This document shows, in pieces, positions 48,610 to 57,455 of a stretch of DNA of 64,000 bases. Below the pieces are notes generated by a model. It ran no database searches, was not told the origin of the DNA, and saw nothing but the letters and a program-made list of their open reading frames with translations. The stretch comes from Amycolatopsis endophytica. Its GTDB lineage: Bacteria; Actinomycetota; Actinomycetes; Mycobacteriales; Pseudonocardiaceae. The position numbers and the translations under genes were made by a program. Location: the NCBI RefSeq assembly GCF_013410405.1, contig NZ_JACCFK010000001.1, positions 1,612,001 through 1,676,000 of the forward strand. The letters run 5' to 3'. Position 1 is the stretch's first letter. The number at the start of each line of letters is the position of its first letter.

Positions 48610-49884
48610 ATGAAAAGAACGCGGATCGCGGCGGCGCTGGCCGCGGCGACGCTCGTGCTGGCCGCGTGCGGTGGCGCGGGCGACGACGAAGGCGGTGGCG
48701 GCGGCCAGGCGGGCAACCCGGGCACCACCACCGGATTCGACGGCACCACCATCAAGCTCGGCGTGCTGTCCCCGCTGTCCGGGCCGGTCGCGGTGATCGG
48801 GCAGCCGCTGACCTCGGGCAACCAGGTCTGGTTCGACGCACTCAACGCACGCGGCGGCGTCGCGGGCAAGTACAAGGTCGAACTGGTCCAGGAGGACACC
48901 CAGTACCGGCCGGAAGTCGCCGTGCAGCAGTACAACAAGGTGAAGGGCGACGTCGTCGCGTTCACCCAGCTGCTGGGCACGCCCTCGACGCTGGCCGTGC
49001 TGCCGCAGCTGCGCGCCGACAAGATGCTCGCCGCGCCCGCGTCGCTGGACGCGCTGTGGGTGCGCGAGGAGAACCTGCTGCCGGTCGGCGCGCCCTACCA
49101 GGTGCAGGCGATCAACGCCATGGACCACTACCTCACCGAGGGCGGCGGCACCAAGGACGCGAAGATCTGCACGATGGTCCAGGACGACGTGTACGGCGAG
49201 GCGGGCCAGGCCGGTATCGAGTTCGCCGCGAAGAGCTACGGCTTCACCGTCGCGAACACGCAGCGTTTCAAGTCGGGCACGGAGAACTACGCCGGGCAGA
49301 TCGGCGCGCTCGCCGGGGCGGGCTGCCAGCTGGTGTTCCTGACCGCGACCCCGACGGACGCGGCGAAGATCTGGGGCACCGCCGCGCAGGCCCGGTTCGC
49401 GCCCCGGTGGTACGGGCAGTCGCCGAGCTACACGTCGGCGTTCGCGAAGTCCGCGATCGCGCCGTACCTGCAGGCCTACGTCACGATCGTCGCCGAGGGC
49501 ACCGAATGGGGCGACGACTCCGTGCCGGGCATGACCGAGATGGTCGACCGCAAGAACCGGTTCGCGCCGCAGCAGGAGCCGGACTACTACTTCGCGTTCG
49601 GGTACAACCAGGCCCGCGCGATGACCGCGGTGCTGGAGAAGGCCGTCGAGCTGGGCGACCTGTCCCGCGACGGGATCCTCAAGGCCTCGCGCGAGATCGG
49701 CACCGTGAGCTTCGACGGCCTGATGGGCGACTACGAGTACGGCTCGGCCGACACCCGCAACCCGCCGCGGTCGAGCACGCTGTTCAAGGTCGACCCGGCG
49801 AAGCCGTTCGGGCTCGCCACCCTCAAGTACAACTTCAGTTCACAGGCGGCACAGCAATACCAGTTCACCAAGGCCAACCTGTAG
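48610..49884 (+). CDS. Substrate-binding lipoprotein of the Liv-type transporter
   Basis: 424 residues. The signal peptide 'RIAAALAAATLVLAACGGAG' has lipobox LAAC; a Gly/Asp linker follows. The Peripla_BP_6 domain includes 'IKLGVLSPLSGPVAVIGQPL', 'SGNQVWFDALNARGGVAGKY', 'VELVQEDTQYRPEVAVQQYN' and 'YYFAFGYNQARAMTAVLEKA'. It captures the ligand outside the membrane for LivHMFG. Such domains bind branched amino acids, amides, aromatic or aliphatic acids; the adjacent acyl-CoA synthetase favours an acid. GGAGG is four bases before ATG. It is the last gene of the operon. Confidence 0.92.
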   Translation: MKRTRIAAALAAATLVLAACGGAGDDEGGGGGQAGNPGTTTGFDGTTIKLGVLSPLSGPVAVIGQPLTSGNQVWFDALNARGGVAGKYKVELVQEDTQYRPEVAVQQYNKVKGDVVAFTQLLGTPSTLAVLPQLRADKMLAAPASLDALWVREENLLPVGAPYQVQAINAMDHYLTEGGGTKDAKICTMVQDDVYGEAGQAGIEFAAKSYGFTVANTQRFKSGTENYAGQIGALAGAGCQLVFLTATPTDAAKIWGTAAQARFAPRWYGQSPSYTSAFAKSAIAPYLQAYVTIVAEGTEWGDDSVPGMTEMVDRKNRFAPQQEPDYYFAFGYNQARAMTAVLEKAVELGDLSRDGILKASREIGTVSFDGLMGDYEYGSADTRNPPRSSTLFKVDPAKPFGLATLKYNFSSQAAQQYQFTKANL

Positions 49885-50229
49885 TCACCCCACGTGACGC
49901 AGCTCACTCGCGGGTCACCTTCCGAGCGCGGAACGCGACGAAGGTGGCCCGCCTGTCACTTCCGGGCAGGTGGGCGCGCGCCAGCACGGCCGAACATCGG
50001 AGGGCCGTTCGTCGGGCTTCCTAGCGTTTGCGCAGCTCAGAGCGTGCTTTCAGAGCAACAAATCAGGCTCGGCCCTGCACTCCCGTGCCCTCTTCGTGAC
50101 AGGATGACCCGGTAAGCCGTCACGGCCGACGGCTGCCGAGCGCTCCGGACCCGGAACGCCGGTGGCCGCTGGTCAGCCATCAGCGGCCGCCACAAGCGGC
50201 CTCGTGGCAGGACACCGAGGAGAACACGC
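49885..50229. other. Intergenic region between liv and bkd operons
   Basis: 345 bases without a credible gene. It contains GCCGTC-ACGGCC-GACGGC at about 50117-50134 and the hairpin at 50164-50188. A plus-strand open frame at 49894 looks like chance. No clear terminator for the liv operon and no obvious -35/-10 pair were found, although the 2-oxoacid dehydrogenase promoter should be here. Confidence 0.5.
50164..50188 (+). promoter_or_regulatory. Leader hairpin before the 2-oxoacid dehydrogenase genes
   Basis: GGCCGCTG and CAGCGGCC form a perfect eight-base stem with a nine-base loop, 41 bases before the E1 alpha start. It may be a leader RNA structure or the base of an operator; there is no T-tract for termination. 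Confidence 0.35.
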
Positions 50230-51438
50230 ATGCCGTCCCCCGAACAGTGGACGCACCCGGAGCCCGGCGAAGGACCGGCCGCACAGGCCGCCCAACCATC
50301 GCGGGAGCAGGTGATCGCCGGTTTGCGAAACACGGACGCGGGTGGCGCTGAGGTGACTCAGCTGCTCACCCCCGAAGGCGAACGAATCGCCTCGCCCCAG
50401 TTCGACCGCTACATCCCCGACATCGACCCGGAAGCGCTGCGCGGGCTCTACCGCGACATGGTGCTGGTGCGCCGGGCCGACCGGGAAGCCAACGCGATGC
50501 AGCGCCAGGGCCAGCTGGGCATCTGGGTCCCGCTGCTGGGCCAGGAGGCCGCGCAGGTCGGCTCCGGCCGGGCGCTGCGGCCGCAGGACATGGCCTTTCC
50601 GAGCTACCGGGAACACGGCGTGGCCTACACCCGCGGCGTCGACTTCAAGGAGCTGCTGGGCATCTTCCGGTGCACCGACCACGGTGGCTGGGACTTCAAG
50701 GCCCACGGTTTCCACCCGTACACCATCGTCATCGGCAACCAGGTCCTCAACGCCGCCGGTTACGCGATGGGGCAGAAGTTCGAGGGCAAGGTGGGTGACG
50801 ACGAGGGCGAAGCCACGATCGTCTACTTCGGTGACGGCGCCACCTCGCAAGGCGACGTGCACGAGGGCTTCGTCTGGGCCTCGGTCTACGACGCGCCGCT
50901 GGTGTTCTTCTGCCAGAACAACCAGTGGGCCATCTCCGAGCCGACCGAGCGCCAGTCCCGCCTGCCGCTGTACCAGCGCGCCCGCGGCTACGGCTTCCCC
51001 GGCATCCGCGTCGACGGCAACGACGTGCTCGCCTGCCTCGCGGTCACCCGCTGGGCGCTGGAGGAATGCCGCCACGGCAACGGGCCGGTGCTGATCGAGG
51101 CGTTCACCTACCGGATGGACGCGCACACCACCACCGACGACCCGACCCGCTACCGGCTCTCCGACGAGCTGGAGGTGTGGAAGCACAAGGACCCGATCGA
51201 GCGCGTGCGGGTGCATCTGGCCCGCGGCGGTCACGCCGACCAGGCGTGGTTCGACCAGGTCCAGGCCGAGGCCGACGCGTTCGCCGCGGATCTGCGGGAG
51301 TTCTGCTTCAACATGCCGGAGCCGCCGCCGGACCGCGTGTTCGCGAACGTCTACGCCGACCCGTCGCCGGTGCTCGACTCGCAGCGCGACGAGTACCTGT
51401 CCTACCTGGCCGGTTTCGTGGAAGCGGGTGAGCGCTGA
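50230..51438 (+). CDS. bkdA: 2-oxoacid dehydrogenase E1 component alpha (branched-chain/pyruvate type)
   Basis: 402 residues. The thiamine-diphosphate motif is 'VYFGDGATSQGDVHEGFVWA' through 'APLVFFCQNNQWAISEPTER' (GDG...NN). 'NAMQRQGQLGIWVPLLGQEA' and 'AQVGSGRALRPQDMAFPSYR' are typical of actinobacterial Bkd E1 alpha, and the phosphorylation-loop analogue is 'AFTYRMDAHTTTDDPTRYR'. With E1 beta it decarboxylates a 2-oxoacid and loads the acyl group on E2 lipoate. AGGAG lies 11 bases before ATG. The Liv-type transporter upstream favours branched-chain oxoacids, but pyruvate cannot be excluded. Confidence 0.88.
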   Translation: MPSPEQWTHPEPGEGPAAQAAQPSREQVIAGLRNTDAGGAEVTQLLTPEGERIASPQFDRYIPDIDPEALRGLYRDMVLVRRADREANAMQRQGQLGIWVPLLGQEAAQVGSGRALRPQDMAFPSYREHGVAYTRGVDFKELLGIFRCTDHGGWDFKAHGFHPYTIVIGNQVLNAAGYAMGQKFEGKVGDDEGEATIVYFGDGATSQGDVHEGFVWASVYDAPLVFFCQNNQWAISEPTERQSRLPLYQRARGYGFPGIRVDGNDVLACLAVTRWALEECRHGNGPVLIEAFTYRMDAHTTTDDPTRYRLSDELEVWKHKDPIERVRVHLARGGHADQAWFDQVQAEADAFAADLREFCFNMPEPPPDRVFANVYADPSPVLDSQRDEYLSYLAGFVEAGER

Positions 51439-52466
51439 TGGCCGCCCCGGTCAAGTCCCGTGTGGACGAAACGGCGTCCGCCGTGCAGAAGCTGACCATC
51501 GGCAAGGCCCTGAACCTGGGTCTGCGCGCGGCGATGGAGGCCGACGACAAGGTCATCGTCCTCGGTGAGGACGTCGGCAAGCTCGGTGGCGTCTTCCGCA
51601 TCACCGACGGGCTGCAGAAGGACTTCGGCGAGCAGCGCGTACTGGACACGCCGCTGGCCGAATCCGGCATCATCGGCACCGCGGTCGGCCTCGCCGTGCG
51701 CGGGTTCCGGCCGGTGTGTGAGATCCAGTTCGAGGGGTTCATCTTCCCCGGCTTCGACCAGATCTCCTCGCAGCTGGCCAAGTTGCACTACCGGACGCAG
51801 GGCAGGGTCAAGGTGCCGGTGGTCGTGCGGGTGCCCTTCGGCGGCGGGATCGGGGCCGTGGAGCACCACTCCGAATCGCCGGAGTCGCTGTTCTCGCACA
51901 TCCCCGGCCTGCGGGTGGTGTCGTGCGCGAACCCCGCCGACGCGTACTGGATGATCCAGCAGGCCATCGCCTGCGACGATCCGGTGCTGTTCTTCGAGCC
52001 GAAGCGGCTCTACCACAACGGCCAGCTCAAGTCCGAAGTGGACACCGCGACACCGGGCGGTCCGCTGTTCGCCTCGCGCGTGGTGCGCCAGGGCACCGAC
52101 TGCACAGTGGTCGCCTACGGCCCTTCGGTGAAGGTGTGTTTGGACGCGGCTGCTGCAGCGTCTGAGGAAGGCCGGTCGCTGGAGGTCATCGACCTGCGCA
52201 CGATCTCGCCGCTCGACCTCGGACCGGTGTTCGAGTCGGTGCGCCGCACCGGACGGCTGGTCGCGGTCAGCGAGGCCTCGTCGGAGTCGTCGATCACCTC
52301 CGAGATCGCGGCACGCGTGCAGCAGGAGTGCTTCTACTCGCTGGAAGCGCCGGTACTGCGCGCCACCGGGTTCGACACGCCGTACCCGCCGTCCAAACTG
52401 GAGGAGCACTTCCTGCCGGACCTGGACCGCGTGCTGCACACCGTCGACCGCGCGATGGGCTGGTGA
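51438..52466 (+). CDS. bkdB: 2-oxoacid dehydrogenase E1 component beta
   Basis: 342 residues. 'LTIGKALNLGLRAAMEADDK', 'VIVLGEDVGKLGGVFRITDG', 'LDTPLAESGIIGTAVGLAVR' and 'FRPVCEIQFEGFIFPGFDQI' are the transketolase-like pyrimidine domain. 'VRVPFGGGIGAVEHHSESPE' is characteristic, and the C-terminal domain has 'EVIDLRTISPLDLGPVFESV'. It forms the alpha2-beta2 E1 tetramer with the upstream product. Its start shares a base with the alpha stop (TGATG), which gives near-equal expression. Confidence 0.92.
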   Translation: MAAPVKSRVDETASAVQKLTIGKALNLGLRAAMEADDKVIVLGEDVGKLGGVFRITDGLQKDFGEQRVLDTPLAESGIIGTAVGLAVRGFRPVCEIQFEGFIFPGFDQISSQLAKLHYRTQGRVKVPVVVRVPFGGGIGAVEHHSESPESLFSHIPGLRVVSCANPADAYWMIQQAIACDDPVLFFEPKRLYHNGQLKSEVDTATPGGPLFASRVVRQGTDCTVVAYGPSVKVCLDAAAAASEEGRSLEVIDLRTISPLDLGPVFESVRRTGRLVAVSEASSESSITSEIAARVQQECFYSLEAPVLRATGFDTPYPPSKLEEHFLPDLDRVLHTVDRAMGW

Positions 52467-52472
52467 GGCGGG

Positions 52473-53753
52473 GTGCCCGAGTACAAGCAGTTCCTGCTCG
52501 CCGACACCGCCGAAGGACTCACCGAAGCCGAAATCCTCAACATCCGGGTGCGGCCCGGTGACGAGGTCACGGTCAACCAGATCGTGGTCGAGGTGGAGAC
52601 CGCGAAGGCGGCCGTCGAGCTGCCGATCCCGTGGGCGGGCGTGATCACCGAGGTGCTGGCGGAGGCCGGGGCCACCGTCGAGGTCGGGGCACCGCTGATG
52701 ACCGTCGACGTGGACCCGGCCGGTTCCGCGTCCGCTCCGGCGCCCGCGGCGGCGGTCAACGGTGCGGCAGCGCCCGCCGAAGAAGAGATGAAGCCGCTGG
52801 TCGGGTACGGGTCGAAGGCGACGGAGGCCCGGCGGCGAGCACGCAAGACCGCGCCGGAACCGGCTCCTGCTGCCGCGGTGGCGCGGGGTGGGTACGTGCC
52901 GCTGGCGAAGCCGCCGGTGCGCAAGCTCGCCAAGGACCTCGGTGTCGACCTGTCGACCCTGGCGGGTTCGGCGGACGGCGGAATCATCACGCGCGAGGAC
53001 GTGCAGCGTGCCGCCCAGCCCTCCCAGGTCACGGCCCGTGCCGCCGGGGCCGGGGAGCGCGAGCGCCGGGTACCGATCAAGGGCGTCCGGAAGGCGACCG
53101 CGGAGGCGATGGTCACCAGCGCCTTCACCGCGCCGCACGTCACGGAGTTCCTGACCGTCGACGTCACGCCGATGATGGAACTGCGGGAACGGCTCAAGAA
53201 GCACCCGGCCTTCGCCGGTGTGAAGCTGACGCCGCTGGCGTTCGCGGCCAAGGCGGTGTGCCTGGCCGCGAAGCGGACGCCCGACGTCAACGCGGCGTGG
53301 GACGAAGCGGCCGGCGAGATCGTCTACAAGGACTACGTGCACCTGGGCATCGCCGCGGCGACGCCCCGCGGTCTCGTGGTCCCGAAGATCCGTGATGCCG
53401 ACGCGATGTCGCTGCCCGAACTGGCGAAGGCCCTCGACGAGCTGACCGCCACCGCGCGGGAGGGCAAGACGCCGCCGTCGGACATGGTCAACGGGACGAT
53501 CACGATCACCAACGTGGGCGTGTTCGGCGTCGACACCGGGACACCGATCATCAACCCGGGTGAGGCCGCGATCCTCGCCTTCGGCGCGATCAAGGACGCG
53601 CCGTGGGTGGTGGACGGGCAGCTCGCGGTGCGGAAGGTGCTGCAGCTGGCGCTGAGCTTCGACCACCGCCTGGTCGACGGACAGCAGGGTTCGCAGTTCC
53701 TCGCCGATGTCGGCGCGCTGCTGGCCGATCCGGCCATGGCGATCACGTACTGA
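52473..53753 (+). CDS. bkdC: Dihydrolipoamide acyltransferase E2
   Basis: 426 residues with one lipoyl domain (lipoyl Lys in 'IVVEVETAKAAVELPIPWAG'), an alanine/proline linker, a peripheral-subunit-binding domain ('PPVRKLAKDLGVDLSTLAGS', 'ADGGIITREDVQRA') and the catalytic domain ('RRVPIKGVRKATAEAMVTSA', active-site motif 'LSFDHRLVDGQQGSQFLADV' with HxxxDG). It transfers the acyl group to CoA and forms the complex core. No E3 gene follows, so a shared lipoamide dehydrogenase must be encoded elsewhere. GTG 52473 is six bases after the E1 beta stop. A clear terminator follows. Confidence 0.93.
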   Translation: MPEYKQFLLADTAEGLTEAEILNIRVRPGDEVTVNQIVVEVETAKAAVELPIPWAGVITEVLAEAGATVEVGAPLMTVDVDPAGSASAPAPAAAVNGAAAPAEEEMKPLVGYGSKATEARRRARKTAPEPAPAAAVARGGYVPLAKPPVRKLAKDLGVDLSTLAGSADGGIITREDVQRAAQPSQVTARAAGAGERERRVPIKGVRKATAEAMVTSAFTAPHVTEFLTVDVTPMMELRERLKKHPAFAGVKLTPLAFAAKAVCLAAKRTPDVNAAWDEAAGEIVYKDYVHLGIAAATPRGLVVPKIRDADAMSLPELAKALDELTATAREGKTPPSDMVNGTITITNVGVFGVDTGTPIINPGEAAILAFGAIKDAPWVVDGQLAVRKVLQLALSFDHRLVDGQQGSQFLADVGALLADPAMAITY

Positions 53754-53759
53754 GTTCCG

Positions 53760-53790
53760 ACGGGGCCGCGTTCCGGCGCGGCCCCGTTCT
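53760..53790 (+). terminator. Rho-independent-type terminator of the 2-oxoacid dehydrogenase operon
   Basis: ACGGGGCCGCG and CGCGGCCCCGT form a perfect eleven-base stem with loop TTCCGG, followed by TTCTTGT, seven bases after the E2 stop. Confidence 0.8.
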
Positions 53791-53799
53791 TGTAGTCAC

Positions 53800-53829
53800 T
53801 TGACGGAGTGAGTGCTCACTCCGCACACT
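53800..53829 (+). promoter_or_regulatory. TetR promoter with embedded palindromic operator
   Basis: TTGACG (53800-53805) and CACACT (53824-53829) are 18 bases apart; ATG 53837 follows seven bases later, so the mRNA may be leaderless. The palindrome CGGAGTGAG-TG-CTCACTCCG (53804-53823) fills the spacer exactly, the expected layout for TetR autorepression. Confidence 0.6.
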
Positions 53830-53836
53830 GGACGGC

Positions 53837-54421
53837 ATGACCGAAACCCCATCGCGGCGTCGCGCGCCCGGCATGAGCGCGGAGGACCGGCGTCGCATGA
53901 TCGTGCAGGCCGTGCTGCCGCTGGTGATCGAGCACGGCGCCGCGGTGACGACGGCGCAGATCGCGCGGGCCGCCGGCATCGGCGAGGGCACGATCTTCCG
54001 TGCCTTCACGGACAAGGACGAACTGATCGACGCCTGCATCGCCGAGGCGCTGAAACCGGACACCGCGCTGGCGGCAATCGCCGAGATCCCGCTGGACCAG
54101 CCGCTGCGGGACCGGCTGACCGAGGCGGCCGAGGCGATGTCGGCGCACCTGGAACGGATGGGCGCGCTGATGGCGGCGCTGCACTCGTCCGGCCGCTTGA
54201 AGCGCGGCGAGCACAAGAAGGGCGCGCGGATGGACTCGTTCACCGCGGTGCGCGAGGCCATCGCCGACCTGTTCACCCCCGGGGACGGCCTGCGGCTGCC
54301 CGCGGACAAGCTGGCCGGGATCTTCCAGTCGCTGCTGCTCGCGCGGCGCCGGGACGGCCAGGGGTCGCTGACCCCGGACGAGCTGATCGACGTGTTCCTG
54401 CACGGGGCGGTGACCGCGTGA
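53837..54421 (+). CDS. TetR-family regulator of the adjacent ABC exporter
   Basis: 194 residues. The HTH is 'RRRMIVQAVLPLVIEHGAAV', 'TTAQIARAAGIGEGTIFRAF', 'TDKDELIDACI'. The C-terminal domain is helical ('LDQPLRDRLTEAAEAMSAHL', 'GIFQSLLLARRRDG'). A 20-bp palindrome lies between its -35 and -10, so it is autorepressed. The ABC exporter gene starts on the last base of its stop codon, making the regulator and transporter one unit that probably responds to an exported drug or metabolite. Confidence 0.92.
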   Translation: MTETPSRRRAPGMSAEDRRRMIVQAVLPLVIEHGAAVTTAQIARAAGIGEGTIFRAFTDKDELIDACIAEALKPDTALAAIAEIPLDQPLRDRLTEAAEAMSAHLERMGALMAALHSSGRLKRGEHKKGARMDSFTAVREAIADLFTPGDGLRLPADKLAGIFQSLLLARRRDGQGSLTPDELIDVFLHGAVTA

Positions 54422-56379
54422 TGCACGGTGGCGGGGGCCCGTCATTCAGCATGAGACGGCAGTTGCGCCGGCACGCCGCCTCGGTCGCGCAGAGCGGGCT
54501 GACCGGCCCGGTCGACATCCCGGACCCGGTACGGGAGGACGAGCCGAAGGACCTGCGGTCGCGGTGGCGGCGGCTGCGGCAGTCGGCGGGCGGGACGGTG
54601 CGCGGGCTGCCACGGGTGGTCAAGCTCGCGTGGCAGGCCAGCCCGGTGATCACCGTGCTGATCGCACTGTCCACACTGGTCAGCGGCCTCGTGCCGACGG
54701 TGACCGCGTACGTGGCGAAACTGTTGCTGGACGCGGTGGTCGCGGCGGTGCAGCACCACGGCGGAACGGGGCGGATCGTCGAGCTGGCCGCGCTGGAGTT
54801 CGGCGTCTTCACCGCGACCGCGATCAGCACGGCGCTGACGAACGCGGCGCAGCAGTTGTTGCAGGAGCGGATGACCCTCACCATCCGGCACCGGGTCATG
54901 GACCACGCGAGCAAGCTGGACCTGCAGTTCTTCGAGGATTCCCAATCTTATGACCAGTTGCGGCAGGCGTCGCAGGAGGCACCGCAGCGGCCGATGACGA
55001 TGCTGACCTCGGCGCTCGGCCTGGGGCGGACTTCGATCACCTTCGCGAGCATGATCGTGTTGCTGGTGTCGGTGAGCCCGCTGCTGGCGGTGGTGGCTTT
55101 GCTCGCGCCGGTGCCGGCGTTCATCTCGCAGGCGAAGTACGGCTCGCGGGGGTTCATGCTGACGCTGTTGATGTCCCCCGTCCGGCGGCGCATGGATTAC
55201 CTCAACTCACTGGTCACCACGGACACGTACGCCAAGGAGACCAAGCTGTTCGGGCTCGGCCCGTACCTGGTGGACCGGTTCCTGCGGCTGGGGCAGAACT
55301 ACTACGCACGCGAGCGGCGGCTGACGACGCGGCGGAACTTCGTCGGGACGGCGTGGAGCCTGCTGTCCACATTGGCCGGTTCGGGGATCGCGTTGTACAT
55401 CGCGCTGGAGGCTGTCGCGGGCCGTCTGACGATCGGCGACCTGGCGTTGTACACGGCGGCGGCCACGGCGGTGCAGACGTCGGTGCAGGGTTTGTTCAGC
55501 GGGTTCTCGGGGATGTACGAAAACAACCTGTACCTGGACACGCTGTACCAGTTCCTGGAGACCGCGCCGCGGATCACGAGGCCCGCGGTGGTGAAGCCGT
55601 TGCCGGAGCCGGTGCGCGGTCACATCGAGTTCCAGGACGTGTCGTTCAGCTACCCGGGATCGGAGGAGAAGGCGCTGGACGGGGTTTCGTTCGAGATCCG
55701 GCCCGGTGAGACGGTCGCCGTGGTGGGGCGGAACGGGGCCGGGAAGTCGACGCTGTTCAAGCTGCTGTGCCGCCTGTACGACCCGACGGAGGGGCGGATC
55801 CTGCTGGACGGGGTGGATCTGCGCGAATTCGACCCGGACGAGCTGCGGACGCGGATCTCGGCGATGTTCCAGGACTACGTGACCTACCAGGGGACGGCGG
55901 CGGAGAACATCGGACTGGGCCAGCTGAGCGCCGTGGACGACCGCGAACGGATCTCGGACTCGGCGGCCCGCGCAGGTGTCGCTTCGCGGATATCCCGCCT
56001 CCCGCGGGGTTACGACAGCCCACTGGGCCGGTGGTTCGACCAGGGCGTGTCGTTGAGTGGCGGGGAGTGGCAGAAGATCGCCCTGGCACGCGCCTTCATG
56101 CGCGACGCCCCGATCCTGATCCTCGACGAGCCGACGTCGGCACTGGACGCCGCGGCCGAGCACGACCTGTTCGCCCGGTTGCGAGCCCTGGCCGAGGGCC
56201 GGACGACGCTGTACATCTCACACCGCTTCTCCACGGTGCGGCAGGCGGAGAAAATCCTGTTGCTGGACCAGGGCAGGCTCGCGGAGGAAGGAACGCACGA
56301 GGAACTGATGTCAACGGGCGGCGACTACGCGGCACTGTTCACCCTGCAGGCGGCGGCGTACCTGGAGGAGGCGGCGTAG
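54421..56379 (+). CDS. ABC exporter, fused membrane and ATPase domains
   Basis: 652 residues. A basic N-terminus of about 60 residues precedes six helices ('VITVLIALSTLVSGLVPTVT', 'LLSTLAGSGIALYIALEAVA') and a C-terminal ATPase. Walker A is 'VAVVGRNGAGKSTLFKLLCR', the Q-loop 'ISAMFQDYVTYQGTAAENIG', the signature 'VSLSGGEWQKIALARAFMRD' and Walker B '[20 protein letters not shown]'. It works as a homodimer or with an unlinked partner and probably exports a hydrophobic compound or lipid. ATG 54421 shares one base with the TetR stop; GTG 54418 is possible. Regulation is through the TetR palindrome. Confidence 0.92.
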   Translation: MHGGGGPSFSMRRQLRRHAASVAQSGLTGPVDIPDPVREDEPKDLRSRWRRLRQSAGGTVRGLPRVVKLAWQASPVITVLIALSTLVSGLVPTVTAYVAKLLLDAVVAAVQHHGGTGRIVELAALEFGVFTATAISTALTNAAQQLLQERMTLTIRHRVMDHASKLDLQFFEDSQSYDQLRQASQEAPQRPMTMLTSALGLGRTSITFASMIVLLVSVSPLLAVVALLAPVPAFISQAKYGSRGFMLTLLMSPVRRRMDYLNSLVTTDTYAKETKLFGLGPYLVDRFLRLGQNYYARERRLTTRRNFVGTAWSLLSTLAGSGIALYIALEAVAGRLTIGDLALYTAAATAVQTSVQGLFSGFSGMYENNLYLDTLYQFLETAPRITRPAVVKPLPEPVRGHIEFQDVSFSYPGSEEKALDGVSFEIRPGETVAVVGRNGAGKSTLFKLLCRLYDPTEGRILLDGVDLREFDPDELRTRISAMFQDYVTYQGTAAENIGLGQLSAVDDRERISDSAARAGVASRISRLPRGYDSPLGRWFDQGVSLSGGEWQKIALARAFMRDAPILILDEPTSALDAAAEHDLFARLRALAEGRTTLYISHRFSTVRQAEKILLLDQGRLAEEGTHEELMSTGGDYAALFTLQAAAYLEEAA

Positions 56380-56447
56380 CTCTCCGCAGCGAAGCTGTGA
56401 CAGCGGGGTGGGCGGGCCGTTATCGTGCTGGCAGCGAGGGAGGGACG

Positions 56448-56891
56448 ATGACCGAGAACGTGACCGGCGCTGGTGCGCAGATCGCCGACGTGTTCGGCGG
56501 CGAGCAACAGCTGAACACGATGAACACGGATGCGAAGCACATGCTCGCGGAGGCACAGGCGGGCAACTGGGCGGTGGACGAGGAGACCGGTTCGCATCTG
56601 CGACGGGCGGTCGAGCAGATGCAGACCGAACTGGGGAGGATCAGCCCGAAGATCTACCGGCTCCAACAAGCCCCGAAATTGGGCAACGACGCCTACGCCA
56701 AGCAGGTCGCCGCTCATTTCCTTACCGCAATGGATTCGGACGATCAGTCTCTCGTACGGGTCTTCCACGCGGCTCAGGAGATGTTGGAGACTCTTCGCCA
56801 AGCCATCGACATCGCAATCAGCAAATACGACGCCTCCGACCAGGCCGCCACCGACGCGTTGGCACCCCTCAAGAACCAGGAAACGAGTTGA
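56448..56891 (+). CDS. Small helical protein with YxxxD motif, candidate type VII-secreted substrate
   Basis: 147 residues, no Cys, no signal peptide and no membrane segment; almost entirely predicted alpha-helix. Landmarks are 'LNTMNTDAKHMLAEAQAGNW' (a Trp at a likely helix turn), 'LRRAVEQMQTELGRISPKIY' and the C-terminal 'AIDIAISKYDASDQAATDAL', which contains Tyr127-x3-Asp131, the YxxxD/E export motif of type VII (ESX) substrates. I do not recognise a named family; similar proteins precede DUF3558 lipoproteins in Pseudonocardiaceae. GGGAGGGACG directly precedes ATG 56448. The next gene begins within its stop codon (TTGA), so it is co-translated with the first lipoprotein. Confidence 0.72.
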   Translation: MTENVTGAGAQIADVFGGEQQLNTMNTDAKHMLAEAQAGNWAVDEETGSHLRRAVEQMQTELGRISPKIYRLQQAPKLGNDAYAKQVAAHFLTAMDSDDQSLVRVFHAAQEMLETLRQAIDIAISKYDASDQAATDALAPLKNQETS

Positions 56892-57409
56892 GCACTCAGT
56901 TACGCCTCGGCTGGGCATTCACCGGGCTGGTCTGCCTCGGCTTCGCCGCTGCCGCATGCACCAGCACGGTGAGTGGCACAGCGTCACCGGCTGTGAGCTC
57001 GAACCCCGGCTCCGGGGCTGACGTTTTCGCCGGACTGAACGCGTGTCAGGTGGTGGAGCAACTCACGACGGGCCAGGGATTCGGCCCTGGGGAGAATATC
57101 AGCCGCCGCAACGAGTGCGATGCGACGAAGGACGATTTCGCCACCTACGGCCTTGCGCTGGATCCCGTGCAGGGACTCACCGAGTTCGCCGCGGCGAACG
57201 ACGGTGAAGTGAGCCTTTCAGTCAACGAGCGGAACGCTTTGCAGGCGAACATCCCCACCGGCGGATGCGCCATCGCCATGGAGGTCGGGGACCACGCTCG
57301 CGCCATGGTGACGGTGTCGATGGCACGCTACAGCCAGGACTCGGAAGCCTGCCCGAACGCGAGGGCCTTCGCCGAGAAGGTGGAACCCCTGCTGCCCCAG
57401 AGCCGGTGA
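56888..57409 (+). CDS. DUF3558 lipoprotein, copy 1
   Basis: 173 residues. The signal peptide 'AFTGLVCLGFAAAACTSTVS' has lipobox AAAC. The DUF3558 domain follows: 'ADVFAGLNACQVVEQLTTGQ', 'GFGPGENISRRNECDATKDD', 'FATYGLALDPVQGLTEFAAA', 'GGCAIAMEVGDHARAMVTVS' and 'CPNARAFAEKVEPLLPQ'. Four Cys in the mature domain could form two disulfides. The family is confined to actinobacteria and of unknown function. TTG 56888 overlaps the preceding stop; CCAGGAAACGAG in front is shared with copy 2, showing that the duplication included the ribosome-binding site. Confidence 0.88.
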   Translation: MSTQLRLGWAFTGLVCLGFAAAACTSTVSGTASPAVSSNPGSGADVFAGLNACQVVEQLTTGQGFGPGENISRRNECDATKDDFATYGLALDPVQGLTEFAAANDGEVSLSVNERNALQANIPTGGCAIAMEVGDHARAMVTVSMARYSQDSEACPNARAFAEKVEPLLPQSR

Positions 57410-57455
57410 CGGGCGCGAAGCATGTCCTTGACAACCTCCGAAACCAGGAAACCCG

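Noticed and set aside
51402..53666. 754-codon minus-strand frame opposite E1 beta/E2
   Set aside because: Shadow of two conserved enzymes; composition dominated by Arg, His and Gln.
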